Assembly: GCA_018061265.1 (NCBI GenBank)
Contig: JAGOUM010000022.1
Coordinates: 1-38,735, forward strand
Length of the DNA stretch: 38,735 nucleotides
Origin: Rhodoferax sp.
Lineage (GTDB): Bacteria > Pseudomonadota > Gammaproteobacteria > Burkholderiales > Burkholderiaceae_C
Direction: 5' to 3'
Part shown: positions 23,011-31,772 of the stretch, piece after piece
Position numbering within the stretch: the first letter of the stretch is position 1
Layout of the letters: the number at the start of each line of letters is the position of its first letter
Program-made: the position numbers and the translations under genes
Notes under the pieces: generated by a model
Seen by the model: only the letters and a program-made list of their open reading frames with translations
Told to the model about the DNA's origin: nothing
Database searches by the model: none

Positions 23011-23107
23011 CCAGGTGCCGGATCAAGATTTGTGCAGCAAATTTGCTCGGGCACCTCGAATTGGACCAGGTACCGGATCAAGATTTGCACAGCAAATCTA
23101 CGTGCCT
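23011..23107 (+). repeat. Tandem duplicated hairpin element between fusA and tuf
   Basis: Two copies of a 34-base core (23011-23044 and 23066-23099, offset 55, four mismatches). Each can fold into an inner hairpin (AGATTTG with CAAATTT or CAAATCT) and an outer stem (AGGTGCC/GGCACCT at 23013-23019 with 23050-23056; AGGTAC/GTGCCT at 23068-23073 with 23102-23107). One G-C pair of the outer stem becomes A-T in the second copy and other changes keep pairing through G-T, so the fold looks selected. There is no U-run, so it is not a simple terminator. Confidence 0.8.
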
Positions 23108-23230
23108 GCCTTTGATTGAAACAACCTGTCTGCGACGGTGTGCCGCCCTGTTTCCCGTGCGGGGTGAATCAGCAACATCGTGCAAACATTAAACCAATAC
23201 ACGGGAATTAGCTCTTTGGAGATTTGAAAA

Positions 23231-24421
23231 ATGGGAAAAGAAAAATTCACGCGCACCAAGCCCCACGTCAATGTGGGCACCATTGGACACGTTGACCACG
23301 GCAAGACCACCCTGACCGCAGCCATCACCTCGGTGCTGGCAGCCAAGTTTGGCGGCACCGCCAAAGCCTACGACCAGATCGACGCAGCGCCGGAAGAAAA
23401 GGCACGCGGTATCACCATCAACACCGCCCACGTTGAATACGAAACCGCCAACCGCCACTACGCCCACGTCGACTGCCCCGGCCACGCTGACTATGTGAAA
23501 AACATGATCACCGGTGCCGCCCAGATGGACGGCGCCATTCTGGTGTGTTCCGCCGCTGACGGCCCCATGCCCCAGACCCGCGAACACATCCTGCTGGCCC
23601 GCCAGGTGGGTGTGCCCTACATCATCGTGTATCTGAACAAATGCGACATGGTCGACGACGCAGAACTGCTCGAACTCGTCGAAATGGAAGTACGCGAACT
23701 CCTGGACAAATACGACTTCCCAGGTGATGACACCCCCATCATCCACGGCTCAGCCAAACTCGCCATGGAAGGCGACAAAGGCGACCTCGGTGAAGGCTCC
23801 ATCATGAAGCTCGCAGACGCTCTGGACAGCTACATCCCCACACCCGAGCGTGCGGTCGACGGCGCCTTCCTCATGCCTGTGGAAGACGTCTTCTCCATCT
23901 CTGGCCGTGGCACCGTTGTGACCGGCCGGATTGAGCGCGGCATCGTCAAAGTCGGCGAAGAAATCGAAATCGTCGGCATCCACGACACCCAGAAGACCAC
24001 CTGCACCGGCGTCGAAATGTTCCGCAAACTGCTCGACCAGGGCCAAGCCGGTGACAACGTCGGTATCTTGCTGCGCGGCACCAAGCGCGAAGACGTCCAG
24101 CGTGGCCAAGTGCTGTGCAAGCCGGGCTCAATCAAACCCCACACCCATTTCACCGGTGAGGTGTATGTTCTGAGCAAAGACGAAGGTGGCCGCCACACCC
24201 CGTTCTTCAACAACTACCGTCCCCAGTTCTACTTCCGCACCACTGACGTCACTGGCGCCATTGAACTGCCAGAAGGCAAAGAAATGGTCATGCCTGGAGA
24301 TAACGTGTCGATCACCGTCAAGCTGATCGCCCCGATCGCCATGGAAGAAGGCCTGCGCTTTGCTATCCGCGAAGGTGGCAAGACAGTGGGCGCCGGTGTG
24401 GTTGCCAAGGTGATTGCGTAA
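23231..24421 (+). CDS. tuf: Elongation factor Tu
   Basis: A 396-residue GTPase that brings aminoacyl-tRNA to the ribosome. G motifs are [16 protein letters not shown] and NKCD, with the effector region [14 protein letters not shown]. Domains II and III are complete, and the C-terminus is [18 protein letters not shown] precedes the ATG. Codon use is visibly richer in C-ending codons than in the neighbouring ribosomal protein genes, as expected for a very highly expressed gene or one homogenised with a second tuf copy elsewhere. It runs into rpsJ after 16 bp. Confidence 0.98.
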   Translation: MGKEKFTRTKPHVNVGTIGHVDHGKTTLTAAITSVLAAKFGGTAKAYDQIDAAPEEKARGITINTAHVEYETANRHYAHVDCPGHADYVKNMITGAAQMDGAILVCSAADGPMPQTREHILLARQVGVPYIIVYLNKCDMVDDAELLELVEMEVRELLDKYDFPGDDTPIIHGSAKLAMEGDKGDLGEGSIMKLADALDSYIPTPERAVDGAFLMPVEDVFSISGRGTVVTGRIERGIVKVGEEIEIVGIHDTQKTTCTGVEMFRKLLDQGQAGDNVGILLRGTKREDVQRGQVLCKPGSIKPHTHFTGEVYVLSKDEGGRHTPFFNNYRPQFYFRTTDVTGAIELPEGKEMVMPGDNVSITVKLIAPIAMEEGLRFAIREGGKTVGAGVVAKVIA

Positions 24422-24437
24422 GATTCAAAGGAACAAC

Positions 24438-24752
24438 ATGGCAACCAAACAAAAAATCCGCATTCGCCTGAAGGCGTTTGACTACAAGCTGATTGATCAG
24501 TCCGCTGCAGAAATTGTTGATACCGCCAAGCGCACGGGTGCAATAGTCAAAGGGCCGGTCCCATTGCCGACGCGAATGAAGCGTTTTGACATCCTGCGCT
24601 CACCACACGTCAACAAAACCAGCCGTGACCAGTTTGAGATAAGAACACACCAGCGTCTGATGGATATCGTGGATCCGACAGATAAGACGGTGGACGCGCT
24701 GATGAAGCTTGATTTGCCGGCGGGTGTGGACGTGGAGATCAAGCTGCAGTAA
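24438..24752 (+). CDS. rpsJ: 30S ribosomal protein S10 (NusE)
   Basis: 104 residues; 30S head protein that also acts as NusE in antitermination. Clear family sequence: [25 protein letters not shown] and [19 protein letters not shown]. The ATG at 24438 follows AAAGGAAC and lies 16 bp after tuf, so it should be co-transcribed with the str genes. It is separated from rplC by 198 bp with a promoter. Confidence 0.98.
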   Translation: MATKQKIRIRLKAFDYKLIDQSAAEIVDTAKRTGAIVKGPVPLPTRMKRFDILRSPHVNKTSRDQFEIRTHQRLMDIVDPTDKTVDALMKLDLPAGVDVEIKLQ

Positions 24753-24811
24753 AAATTCATGTCTGACGCCACATTGACGTTGGACCTGGGTATCAGAGTG
24801 TCGGTTTCTGC

Positions 24812-24840
24812 TTGTCACCAAGTCAAGTAAAGGCTATACT
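24812..24840 (+). promoter_or_regulatory. Predicted S10 operon promoter upstream of rplC
   Basis: TTGTCA (24812-24817), 17-bp spacer and TATACT (24835-24840), both boxes one base from consensus. It is the best promoter match in the window and lies between rpsJ and rplC. Confidence 0.7.
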
Positions 24841-24846
24841 CGCAGG

Positions 24847-24880
24847 CTTCGCTCAAGGTTTGTATCTTTGGCGAAGTTTT
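24847..24880 (+). promoter_or_regulatory. rplC leader hairpin, possible L4-type attenuator
   Basis: CTTCGC pairs with GCGAAG (24847-24852 with 24871-24876), with a weaker inner pairing, followed by TTTT. It starts at about the predicted transcript start. By analogy with the E. coli S10 leader, where L4 causes attenuation, it may regulate the operon; this is inferred. Confidence 0.4.
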
Positions 24881-24950
24881 ATTAACAGTCTTTCACATCA
24901 AAACGATCCAGCCAATTGAAGTTGGGTCGGTGGAAGTTACGGAGAAAACA

Positions 24951-25628
24951 ATGAGTCTTAGCAATCACTTAGGGTTGCTTGGGCGCAAGGTTGGGATGAT
25001 GCGTCTGTTTACGGACGACGGGAATGCAGTTCCTGTCACCGTGATTGATGTGTCAAACAATCGCGTGACCCAGGTTAAAACCCAGGAGAACGACGGCTAT
25101 GTTGCTTTGCAAGTGACATTTGGCGCAAGAAAAACATCCCGCGTCAACAAGCCAATCGCTGGACACCTCGCAAAAGCAGGTGTTGAAGCCGGTGAAATTA
25201 TTCGCGAGTTTCGTGTGGCAGCAGACACCGCAGCGCAGTACCAAGCCGGTACAACGGTTGTGGTTTCAGCGGTCTTTGCAGTTGGTCAAAAGGTTGACGT
25301 GCAAGGCACTTCCATCGGTAAGGGTTATGCTGGCACGATCAAGCGGCATCATATGAGTTCGCAGCGTGCGTCTCACGGCAATAGCCGGTCGCACAATGTG
25401 CCTGGGTCCATCGGTATGGCGCAAGATCCTGGTCGTGTTTTTCCGGGTAAGCGCATGACGGGTCATCTTGGTGACGATTTGGTAACTACCCAGAATTTGG
25501 ATATTGTTCGCGTCGATGAGGCTCGACAGCTGTTGATGATCAAGGGTGCAATCCCCGGATCAGCTGGCGGATTTGTCACGGTTCGCCCCGCAGTCAAGTC
25601 TGCCCCTGTAGCAAAAGGAGCGAACTGA
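24951..25628 (+). CDS. rplC: 50S ribosomal protein L3
   Basis: 225 residues; early-assembly 23S rRNA-binding protein near the peptidyl transferase centre. Landmarks are [17 protein letters not shown] at the N-terminus and the long loop [17 protein letters not shown] with [10 protein letters not shown]. The glutamine methylated by PrmB lies in this loop in E. coli. ATG at 24951 follows GGAGAAAACA. Its stop overlaps the rplD start by one base. Confidence 0.98.
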   Translation: MSLSNHLGLLGRKVGMMRLFTDDGNAVPVTVIDVSNNRVTQVKTQENDGYVALQVTFGARKTSRVNKPIAGHLAKAGVEAGEIIREFRVAADTAAQYQAGTTVVVSAVFAVGQKVDVQGTSIGKGYAGTIKRHHMSSQRASHGNSRSHNVPGSIGMAQDPGRVFPGKRMTGHLGDDLVTTQNLDIVRVDEARQLLMIKGAIPGSAGGFVTVRPAVKSAPVAKGAN

Positions 25629-26248
25629 TGCAACTCGAACTCCTCAATGATCAAGGTCAGGCAACATCAAAGTTCGACGTGCCTGAAACAGTGTTTGGGC
25701 GAGCCTACAACGAAGACCTGGTTCACCAGGTGGTTGTTGCTTACCAAGCCAATGCCCGTCAGGGAACACGTGCTCAAAAAGATCGCGAGCAGGTCCGTCA
25801 CTCCACCAAGAAGCCATTCAAGCAAAAAGGCACAGGACGTGCACGTGCTGGTATGACGTCGTCGCCTCTCTGGCGAGGTGGTGGCCGGATTTTTCCGAAT
25901 ATGCCGGATGAGAATTTCGCGCAGAAGATCAACAAAAAGATGTACCGAGCTGGTATGGCGGCGATTTTTTCGCAGCTTGCCCGTGAAGGTCGTTTGGCTG
26001 TGGTTGATTCGTTGACGGTTGAGTCGCCAAAAACAAAAGCCCTTGCGGCCAAGTTCAAAGCGATGAACCTTGATTCGGTGCTGGTGATCGCTGATGAAGT
26101 CGATGAAAACCTGTATCTGGCCTCACGCAATCTGGTGAATGTCTTGGTTGTTGAGCCGCGTTATGCCGATCCGGTTTCGCTGGTTCACTATCGTAAGGTG
26201 CTTGTTACCAAAGCTGCCTTGGGCAAACTGCAGGAGATGTTCGCATGA
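25628..26248 (+). CDS. rplD: 50S ribosomal protein L4
   Basis: 206 residues; lines the exit tunnel with its extended loop, here [26 protein letters not shown], and in E. coli represses the S10 operon. Length is normal. The start overlaps the rplC stop and its own stop overlaps the rplW start by four bases, so translation is coupled. Confidence 0.98.
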   Translation: MQLELLNDQGQATSKFDVPETVFGRAYNEDLVHQVVVAYQANARQGTRAQKDREQVRHSTKKPFKQKGTGRARAGMTSSPLWRGGGRIFPNMPDENFAQKINKKMYRAGMAAIFSQLAREGRLAVVDSLTVESPKTKALAAKFKAMNLDSVLVIADEVDENLYLASRNLVNVLVVEPRYADPVSLVHYRKVLVTKAALGKLQEMFA

Positions 26249-26571
26249 GCCACGGTTTCCAAAATAAAAAATTCGACGAGGGTCGCCTGATGCAGGTGCT
26301 GGTATCGCCAATCGTGTCTGAAAAAGCCACGATGGTGGCCGAGAAAAGCAATGGAGTGACCTTCAAAGTATTGCAAGATGCGACCAAGTACGAGATCAAA
26401 GCCGCTGTGGAATTGATGTTCAAGGTGGAAGTCAAGGGCGTTTCGGTTGTCAACACAAAAGGCAAAACCAAACGTTTTGGTAAATCCATGGGCCGTCGCG
26501 ACAACGTTCGTAAAGCTTATGTGCGGCTCAAGCCGGGGCAAGAGCTGAACCTTGGTGGGGAGGCTGCGTAA
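26245..26571 (+). CDS. rplW: 50S ribosomal protein L23
   Basis: 108 residues; sits at the tunnel exit and docks trigger factor and SRP. Recognised by [16 protein letters not shown] and [20 protein letters not shown]. The start at 26245 uses the ATGA overlap with rplD and gives a short N-terminal extension ([14 protein letters not shown]) before the conserved region. An internal ATG after it is possible but less likely given the coupling. Confidence 0.96.
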   Translation: MSHGFQNKKFDEGRLMQVLVSPIVSEKATMVAEKSNGVTFKVLQDATKYEIKAAVELMFKVEVKGVSVVNTKGKTKRFGKSMGRRDNVRKAYVRLKPGQELNLGGEAA

Positions 26572-26573
26572 TC

Positions 26574-27398
26574 ATGGCTGTTATTAAAATGAAACCGACT
26601 TCCCCAGGCCGCCGTGGCGTGGTGAAGATCTCTCGGGACCATCTGTACAAGGGTGCCCCGCACGCTGCTTTGCTGGAACCACAATTCCAGCAGGCGGGTC
26701 GAAACAACAATGGACATATCACCACACGTCACAAAGGTGGTGGACACAAGCACCACTACCGGGTGGTCGACTTTCTGCGCAGCAAAGACGGTATTGCTGC
26801 CAAAGTTGAGCGCATCGAGTACGACCCGAATCGTTCCGCGCATATTGCTTTGGTGTGTTATGCCGATGGCGAGCGTCGTTACATCATCGCCCCGCGTGGG
26901 CTGGAGGTGGGCAGCTCGATCATGAGTGGTGCCGAGGCGCCAATCCGAGTGGGTAACACGTTACCGATCCGCAACATTCCAGTGGGCTCTGTGGTGCACT
27001 GTGTAGAACTGCAGGTTGGCAAGGGTGCACAGATGGTTCGATCTGCCGGGGCGTCGGCGACGTTGCTGGCCCGTGAAGGCACATACGCTCAAGTGCGTAT
27101 GCGCTCTGGCGAAGTCCGCAAGATCCACATTGACTGCCGCGCCACGTTGGGCCAGGTTGCCAATGAAGAACATAGCCTGCGTCAGCTTGGCAAGGCCGGT
27201 GTCAAGCGCTGGATGGGTGTTCGTCCGACGGTTCGCGGTGTCGTCATGAATCCAGTGGATCACCCCCATGGTGGTGGTGAAGGCAAGACGGGTGAAGGCC
27301 GTCATCCGGTCGATCCTTGGGGTAATCTGACCAAGGGGTACCGTACCCGTAACAACAAGCGCACGCAGGTCATGATCGTGTCGCGTCGCAAGAAGTAA
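26574..27398 (+). CDS. rplB: 50S ribosomal protein L2
   Basis: 274 residues; needed for subunit joining and peptidyl transfer. Conserved parts include [15 protein letters not shown] at the N-terminus, [36 protein letters not shown] with the essential histidine, and the basic C-terminus. It begins two bases after the rplW stop. Confidence 0.98.
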   Translation: MAVIKMKPTSPGRRGVVKISRDHLYKGAPHAALLEPQFQQAGRNNNGHITTRHKGGGHKHHYRVVDFLRSKDGIAAKVERIEYDPNRSAHIALVCYADGERRYIIAPRGLEVGSSIMSGAEAPIRVGNTLPIRNIPVGSVVHCVELQVGKGAQMVRSAGASATLLAREGTYAQVRMRSGEVRKIHIDCRATLGQVANEEHSLRQLGKAGVKRWMGVRPTVRGVVMNPVDHPHGGGEGKTGEGRHPVDPWGNLTKGYRTRNNKRTQVMIVSRRKK

Positions 27399-27408
27399 GG
27401 GGTAGGTA

Positions 27409-27687
27409 ATGACTCGTTCTCTCAAAAAAGGTCCGTTTGTTGACCATCACTTGATCGCCAAGACTGAAAAAGCCGTGGCGAACAAGGACAAGAAGCCGAT
27501 CAAGACATGGTCGCGTCGCTCCATGGTTTTGCCCGAATTTATCGGCCTGACCATTGCCGTACACAACGGCAAGCAGCACGTACCTGTCTATATCACTGAC
27601 CAAATGGTGGGTCACAAGTTAGGGGAGTTTGCGCTCACCCGAACTTTCAAGGGCCACCCTGCGGACAAAAAAGTCCAGAAGAAATAA
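27409..27687 (+). CDS. rpsS: 30S ribosomal protein S19
   Basis: 92 residues; 30S head protein beside S13. Family start [14 protein letters not shown] and the segment [21 protein letters not shown], then [17 protein letters not shown]. Start ATG at 27409 is preceded by AAGGGGTAGGTA. Ten bases separate it from rplB and from rplV. Confidence 0.98.
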   Translation: MTRSLKKGPFVDHHLIAKTEKAVANKDKKPIKTWSRRSMVLPEFIGLTIAVHNGKQHVPVYITDQMVGHKLGEFALTRTFKGHPADKKVQKK

Positions 27688-27697
27688 GGAGTTGACC

Positions 27698-28027
27698 ATG
27701 GAAACACGTGCAACCCTTCGTGGCGTGCGTTTGTCTGTTGACAAAGGTCGTCTGGTCGCTGACTTGATTCGGGGTAAGAAAGTGGATCAAGCCTTGAACA
27801 TTTTGCAGTTCACGCAGAAAAAAGCTGCGGGAATTATCAAAAAAGTTCTGGAGTCGGCCATTGCCAACGCTGAACACAATGACGGCGCCGATATCGACGA
27901 ATTGAAGGTGAAGACCATCTACGTTGAACAAGGTGCGTCGTTGCGGCGCTTCACGGCCCGTGCAAAAGGCCGTGGTAACCAAATCAGAAAACCCACGTGC
28001 CATGTGTACGTGACGGTTGGAAACTGA
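27698..28027 (+). CDS. rplV: 50S ribosomal protein L22
   Basis: 109 residues; its beta-hairpin (here near [19 protein letters not shown]) reaches into the exit tunnel and is a site of macrolide resistance changes. The N-terminus [20 protein letters not shown] is normal. ATG at 27698 follows AAGGAGTTGACC. A longer frame reaching back into rpsS is not used. Confidence 0.98.
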   Translation: METRATLRGVRLSVDKGRLVADLIRGKKVDQALNILQFTQKKAAGIIKKVLESAIANAEHNDGADIDELKVKTIYVEQGASLRRFTARAKGRGNQIRKPTCHVYVTVGN

Positions 28028-28043
28028 AAGAGGCCAGGAAGTT

Positions 28044-28955
28044 ATGGGACAAAAAATCCATCCAACCGGCTTTCGTCTGTCGGTTAGCCGTAATTGGGCA
28101 TCGCGCTGGTACGCCAGTGATCGAGATTTTGCCGGCATGCTGGCTGAAGACATCAAGGTGCGCGATTACCTGAAGACCAAGCTTAAAAATGCATCCGTTT
28201 CGCGGGTCTTGATCGAGCGTCCAGCCAAGAATGCCCGTATCACGATTTTCTCGGCACGCCCGGGTGTTGTGATCGGAAAAAAAGGCGAAGACATCGAGAA
28301 CCTTAAGCGCGATCTTGGCAAGCAACTCGGCGTGCCAGTGGCAGTGAATATCGAGGAAGTGCGCAAGCCCGAAATCGATGCCAAGTTGATTGCTGACAGC
28401 ATCACGCAGCAGCTCGAAAAGCGCATCATGTTCCGCCGTGCCATGAAGCGGGCCATGCAAAATGCCATGCGTCTGGGCGCTCTTGGCATCAAAATCATGT
28501 CATCGGGGCGACTCAATGGTATTGAAATTGCCCGCTGTGAGTGGTACCGCGAAGGCCGCGTGCCGCTTCACACCCTGCGTGCTGATATTGATTACGGCAC
28601 ATCTGAAGCCAAAACTACTTATGGTGTGATTGGTGTCAAGGTGTGGGTCTACAAAGGCGACACGCTGGGTCGTAATGACCTGCCTGCAGTCGAGCCCCGT
28701 GCTGAAGAAGAGCGCCGCCCGCGCGGTCCACGTCGGGATGATCGTGGAACTCGCCCTGGTTCAGATCGCCCTGCTCCGCGTGGTGCACGTCGTCCGATGG
28801 GCAGCAATGCTGCTCCAAGTGATGGGAGCGACAAGCCTGCTGAAGCCACTGGTACCAGTGCCACTAAACCCACCGTTCAGCGCGTCCGCAAGGTAGCCGC
28901 GCCAGGGTCTGCCACCAGCACGAGCGCTGTGGCACCTGACGGTAAAGGAGAATAA
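28044..28955 (+). CDS. rpsC: 30S ribosomal protein S3 with long C-terminal extension
   Basis: 303 residues against about 233 in E. coli. Residues 1-210 are standard: [17 protein letters not shown], the KH domain loop [13 protein letters not shown], and the C-terminal domain to [16 protein letters not shown]. From about residue 215 an extension follows, first rich in arginine, proline and acidic residues ([15 protein letters not shown]), then alanine, serine and threonine. Such tails occur in related betaproteobacteria; the role is unknown and probably disordered. S3 helps form the mRNA entry site. ATG at 28044 is 16 bases after rplV. Confidence 0.97.
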   Translation: MGQKIHPTGFRLSVSRNWASRWYASDRDFAGMLAEDIKVRDYLKTKLKNASVSRVLIERPAKNARITIFSARPGVVIGKKGEDIENLKRDLGKQLGVPVAVNIEEVRKPEIDAKLIADSITQQLEKRIMFRRAMKRAMQNAMRLGALGIKIMSSGRLNGIEIARCEWYREGRVPLHTLRADIDYGTSEAKTTYGVIGVKVWVYKGDTLGRNDLPAVEPRAEEERRPRGPRRDDRGTRPGSDRPAPRGARRPMGSNAAPSDGSDKPAEATGTSATKPTVQRVRKVAAPGSATSTSAVAPDGKGE

Positions 28956-28957
28956 CT

Positions 28958-29374
28958 ATGCTGCAACCCGCTCGCCGCAAGTACCGCAAAGAGCAAAAAG
29001 GCCGCAACACCGGCATCGCCACCCGGGGTAGCTCGGTCGCGTTTGGTGACTTCGGTCTGAAGTGTACTGACCGGGGTCGTCTGACCGCGCGTCAAATCGA
29101 AGCTGCACGACGTGCAATTTCCCGTCACGTCAAACGTGGTGGACGAATCTGGATCCGAGTGTTTCCTGACAAACCAATTTCGCAAAAACCCGCCGAGGTA
29201 CGGATGGGCAACGGTAAAGGTAATCCGGAATATTACGTGGCTGAAATTCAACCCGGCAAGATCGTTTTTGAGATTGTCGGCGTGAGTGAAGAGTTGGCGC
29301 GTGAGGCGTTTCGTTTGGCTGCGGCCAAATTGCCGCTGCGCACCACTTTTGTGGCTCGCATGATCGGTCAGTAA
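28958..29374 (+). CDS. rplP: 50S ribosomal protein L16
   Basis: 138 residues; binds near the A-site of the 50S subunit. Clear family start [16 protein letters not shown], then [16 protein letters not shown] and [15 protein letters not shown]. It starts two bases after rpsC, whose end carries the GGTAAAGGAG binding site. Confidence 0.98.
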   Translation: MLQPARRKYRKEQKGRNTGIATRGSSVAFGDFGLKCTDRGRLTARQIEAARRAISRHVKRGGRIWIRVFPDKPISQKPAEVRMGNGKGNPEYYVAEIQPGKIVFEIVGVSEELAREAFRLAAAKLPLRTTFVARMIGQ

Positions 29375-29389
29375 TCAGGAGCATTGGAT

Positions 29390-29596
29390 ATGAAAACGAC
29401 TGAATTACGACAAAAAGACGTTGCCGGCCTGCAGGCGGAAGTCAAAGAGCTTCAAAAAGCCCACTTTGGTCTGCGTATGCAAAAGGCGACCCAGCAACTC
29501 AACAATACTGACGCACTGCGCCTGGCGCGCCGTGACATCGCTCGCGCCAAGACCATTCTGGTTGAGAAGCAGGCGACCGGTCAATCCGCCAAATAA
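29390..29596 (+). CDS. rpmC: 50S ribosomal protein L29
   Basis: 68 residues; small helical protein at the tunnel exit next to L23. It reads [19 protein letters not shown], with the conserved [12 protein letters not shown] and [14 protein letters not shown]. The ATG at 29390 has AGGAG upstream; a TTG two codons earlier in frame is ignored. Confidence 0.97.
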   Translation: MKTTELRQKDVAGLQAEVKELQKAHFGLRMQKATQQLNNTDALRLARRDIARAKTILVEKQATGQSAK

Positions 29597-29606
29597 GGAG
29601 CGATAA

Positions 29607-29876
29607 ATGACGGAAGCTAAGACATCCTTCAAGCGCACCTTGATTGGCAAGGTGGTGAGCGACAAACGTGCCAAGACGGTAACCGTTTTGATCGAGCGAC
29701 GCGTTAAGCATGAGCTTTATGGCAAGATTGTTGGGAAATCCAGCAAGTACCATGCGCATGATGAAAAGGGCGAGTTCAAGTTGGGCGACATCATCGAAAT
29801 TACCGAGAGTCGGCCAATTTCCAAGACCAAGAACTGGGTGGCGACACGCCTTGTTGAGAAAGCCGCTTTGGTCTAA
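29607..29876 (+). CDS. rpsQ: 30S ribosomal protein S17
   Basis: 89 residues; primary 16S rRNA-binding protein. Motifs are [18 protein letters not shown] and [15 protein letters not shown], with [22 protein letters not shown] precedes the ATG. It is the last gene of the S10 operon here and is followed by a strong terminator instead of rplN. Confidence 0.98.
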   Translation: MTEAKTSFKRTLIGKVVSDKRAKTVTVLIERRVKHELYGKIVGKSSKYHAHDEKGEFKLGDIIEITESRPISKTKNWVATRLVEKAALV

Positions 29877-29910
29877 GGGCGATCCTGTCGCGCACTGCGA
29901 CGCGTGAAAA

Positions 29911-29935
29911 AACGGCTCACAATGTGAGCCGTTTT
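29911..29935 (+). terminator. Terminator of the S10 operon
   Basis: AACGGCTCAC pairs perfectly with GTGAGCCGTT (29911-29920 with 29924-29933) across a three-base loop, ending in a T-run. It follows the rpsQ stop by about 35 bp. Confidence 0.9.
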
Positions 29936-29971
29936 TGTTTGTTCAGTATGAAGCAGTCTTTGGAGATAAAC

Positions 29972-30478
29972 ATGCTGAAAATTGGTGATATCTTGCCCGA
30001 TGCCACGCTGATGGAGTACATCGAGGTTGAAGGCAATGGCTGCAGTTTGGGGCCAAACCCTGTGTCGGTCAGAGCTGCGAGCTCAGGCAAAACCGTGGCC
30101 TTGTTTGCTGTGCCCGGAGCATTTACGCCCACATGCTCAGCCAAACATCTGCCTGGATACGTTCAGTTGCATGCCGAACTGCAAGCTGCTGGTGTCGATG
30201 AGATTTGGTGCGTGAGTGTCAACGATGTATTTGTAATGGGTGCCTGGGCCAGGGAACAAAAAACTGACGGTAAAGTGCGCATGCTTGCCGATGGAGACGC
30301 CGCCTTCACCAAGGCAACTGGATTGACGCTTGATTTAGCTGGCAAAGGGCTTGGGCTACGAAGCAACCGCTATTCGATGCTGGTGAAAGACGGCAAAATC
30401 ACTGCGTTGAATGTTGAAGGCCCCGGCAAATTTGAAGTCAGTGACGCCAGCACCCTGCTGCTGCAAGCCAAAGCCTGA
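29972..30478 (+). CDS. Peroxiredoxin (Prx5 type)
   Basis: 168 residues. The Prx5 active-site segment VPGAFTPTCS contains the peroxidatic cysteine (about residue 55); a second cysteine in EIWCVSVND (about residue 80) is conserved in many members. The rest (VNDVFVMGAWAREQK, SNRYSMLVKDGKI) is typical. It reduces hydrogen peroxide or alkyl peroxides in the cytoplasm, with glutathione or thioredoxin as likely donor. ATG at 29972 has TTGGAGATAAAC upstream. It follows the S10 operon terminator and is probably a separate unit. Confidence 0.93.
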   Translation: MLKIGDILPDATLMEYIEVEGNGCSLGPNPVSVRAASSGKTVALFAVPGAFTPTCSAKHLPGYVQLHAELQAAGVDEIWCVSVNDVFVMGAWAREQKTDGKVRMLADGDAAFTKATGLTLDLAGKGLGLRSNRYSMLVKDGKITALNVEGPGKFEVSDASTLLLQAKA

Positions 30479-30480
30479 AA

Positions 30481-31146
30481 TCAGCCAAGCCAACTCAGAC
30501 CTGTTCCGATGACTGCGCCACACATCAGGAGGATCGCGGCCGCCTTGAGGCGGTCTCGTGTTCGGTCGCTTGCATCCTGTGCCAGGAAGGCCAGGGTTTT
30601 GTCACCAGTCAACATTGGTTTGACGAGGTTCTCACCTTTTTTCACCCGGTAGAACACAATGGCAAGCAAGTGCAGGGCAACCAGCGCCAACAAGATGAGC
30701 TTCCCGATTTCCTTGTGGTAATAAGTCGCTGTACTCACCCATTCGCCAGAAACAAATCGGGTCAGGGGTCCTGCTGCAGCGATTTCGTCGTCGCTCATCA
30801 GTCCAGAGCCGACTTGCAGACAGAGAAATCCAAGCAGCGCGAACACCGAGAACGCTCCCAGGGGGTTGTGTCCAACGCTGTGATCAGGGTCGCCTTGACC
30901 TCTCAGATAAGCCGCGATCTGACCAGGTGTGTAGAGAAAACGACTGAAGCGCGACCAATGCCCACCGACAAAACCCCACACCACGCGAAACAGCAATAGG
31001 CTGATCACCGCATAGCCCAGCCTAAAGTGCCATTCCATGGCCATGCCTCCAATTTGTGCGCTGATCACCAGACCAACGACGCAAGCGGCAAGCAGCCAGT
31101 GAAATAGGCGGGTCGGGGCATCCCAAACGCGAACGGTGTATTTCAT
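30481..31146 (-). CDS. Cytochrome b561-family membrane cytochrome
   Basis: 221 residues with four or five membrane segments. It begins MKYTVRVWDAPTRLFHWLLA, the standard start of the hydrogenase-type cytochrome b / COG3658 group, with the first heme histidine in LFHW. Further histidines lie in AMEWHFRLGY, YHKEIGKL and ALHLLAIVFY. It would carry electrons between the quinone pool and a periplasmic c-type protein. The ATG at 31144-31146 has AAAGGA upstream; the open frame beyond it is antisense to the next gene. Divergent from cytochrome c' with a 90-bp gap. Confidence 0.88.
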   Translation of the reverse strand: MKYTVRVWDAPTRLFHWLLAACVVGLVISAQIGGMAMEWHFRLGYAVISLLLFRVVWGFVGGHWSRFSRFLYTPGQIAAYLRGQGDPDHSVGHNPLGAFSVFALLGFLCLQVGSGLMSDDEIAAAGPLTRFVSGEWVSTATYYHKEIGKLILLALVALHLLAIVFYRVKKGENLVKPMLTGDKTLAFLAQDASDRTRDRLKAAAILLMCGAVIGTGLSWLG

Positions 31147-31236
31147 GTGATCCTTTTTCTCTCTCTGCAAGTTTTGGAGATTGGCAATAAACTCCGCATC
31201 GCCTTGCCTTTTTAGTTTAACTTTGATTGGATATTT

Positions 31237-31689
31237 ATGAAGAAATTCGCCGCTATTGTTCTTACTGCCATTGGCGCTGCATTGGCACTGCCTGCTGCGG
31301 CACAGTTCGCTAAGCCTGAAGATGCGATCAAGTACCGGAAGAATGCGCTGTTTGTGATGCAGCAGAACTTTGGACGTGTTGCCGGTATGGCCGCTGGCAA
31401 GATCCCTTTTGATGCCAAGGTGGCGGCAGAAAGTGCTGCAACCGCTGAGTTTGTCGGCAAACTGCCATGGGCTGGCTTTGGCCCAGGCACCGAGAAGGGC
31501 GACACCAAAGCCAAACCAGAAATTTGGGCCGAGAAAGCGAAGTTTGACGATTACGCGAATAAATTGGAAGCCGAGTTGGCCAAACTCACGGTGGCCGCCA
31601 AGTCCGGAAGTCTCGATAGCGTGAAGGCTGCGACCAATGCAGTAGGTGGTGCATGTAAAGCCTGTCACGATGACTTCCGTGCCAAGTAA
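31237..31689 (+). CDS. Cytochrome c' (class II c-type cytochrome)
   Basis: 150 residues with a signal peptide (residues 1-22, MKKFAAIVLTAIGAALALPA then AAQ). Four-helix bundle sequence follows, with the heme site CKACH close to the C-terminus as in class II cytochromes. It starts IKYRKNALFVMQQNF, typical of the family. In related bacteria, cytochrome c' binds nitric oxide and may protect against it. The divergent partner is a b561-type cytochrome, a common pairing that suggests electron transfer between them. Confidence 0.93.
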   Translation: MKKFAAIVLTAIGAALALPAAAQFAKPEDAIKYRKNALFVMQQNFGRVAGMAAGKIPFDAKVAAESAATAEFVGKLPWAGFGPGTEKGDTKAKPEIWAEKAKFDDYANKLEAELAKLTVAAKSGSLDSVKAATNAVGGACKACHDDFRAK

Positions 31690-31772
31690 ATAGGGCTCTT
31701 GCATTTGCAGCGTTGAATTGGGCTTTTGTCGCTGCCGCGATAAGATGTGCCAGTAACTGAAAGGGTATCACG

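Noticed and set aside
23011-23107. CRISPR array or ordinary terminator between fusA and tuf
   Set aside because: Only two imperfect copies, structured throughout, no spacer pattern and no U-run.
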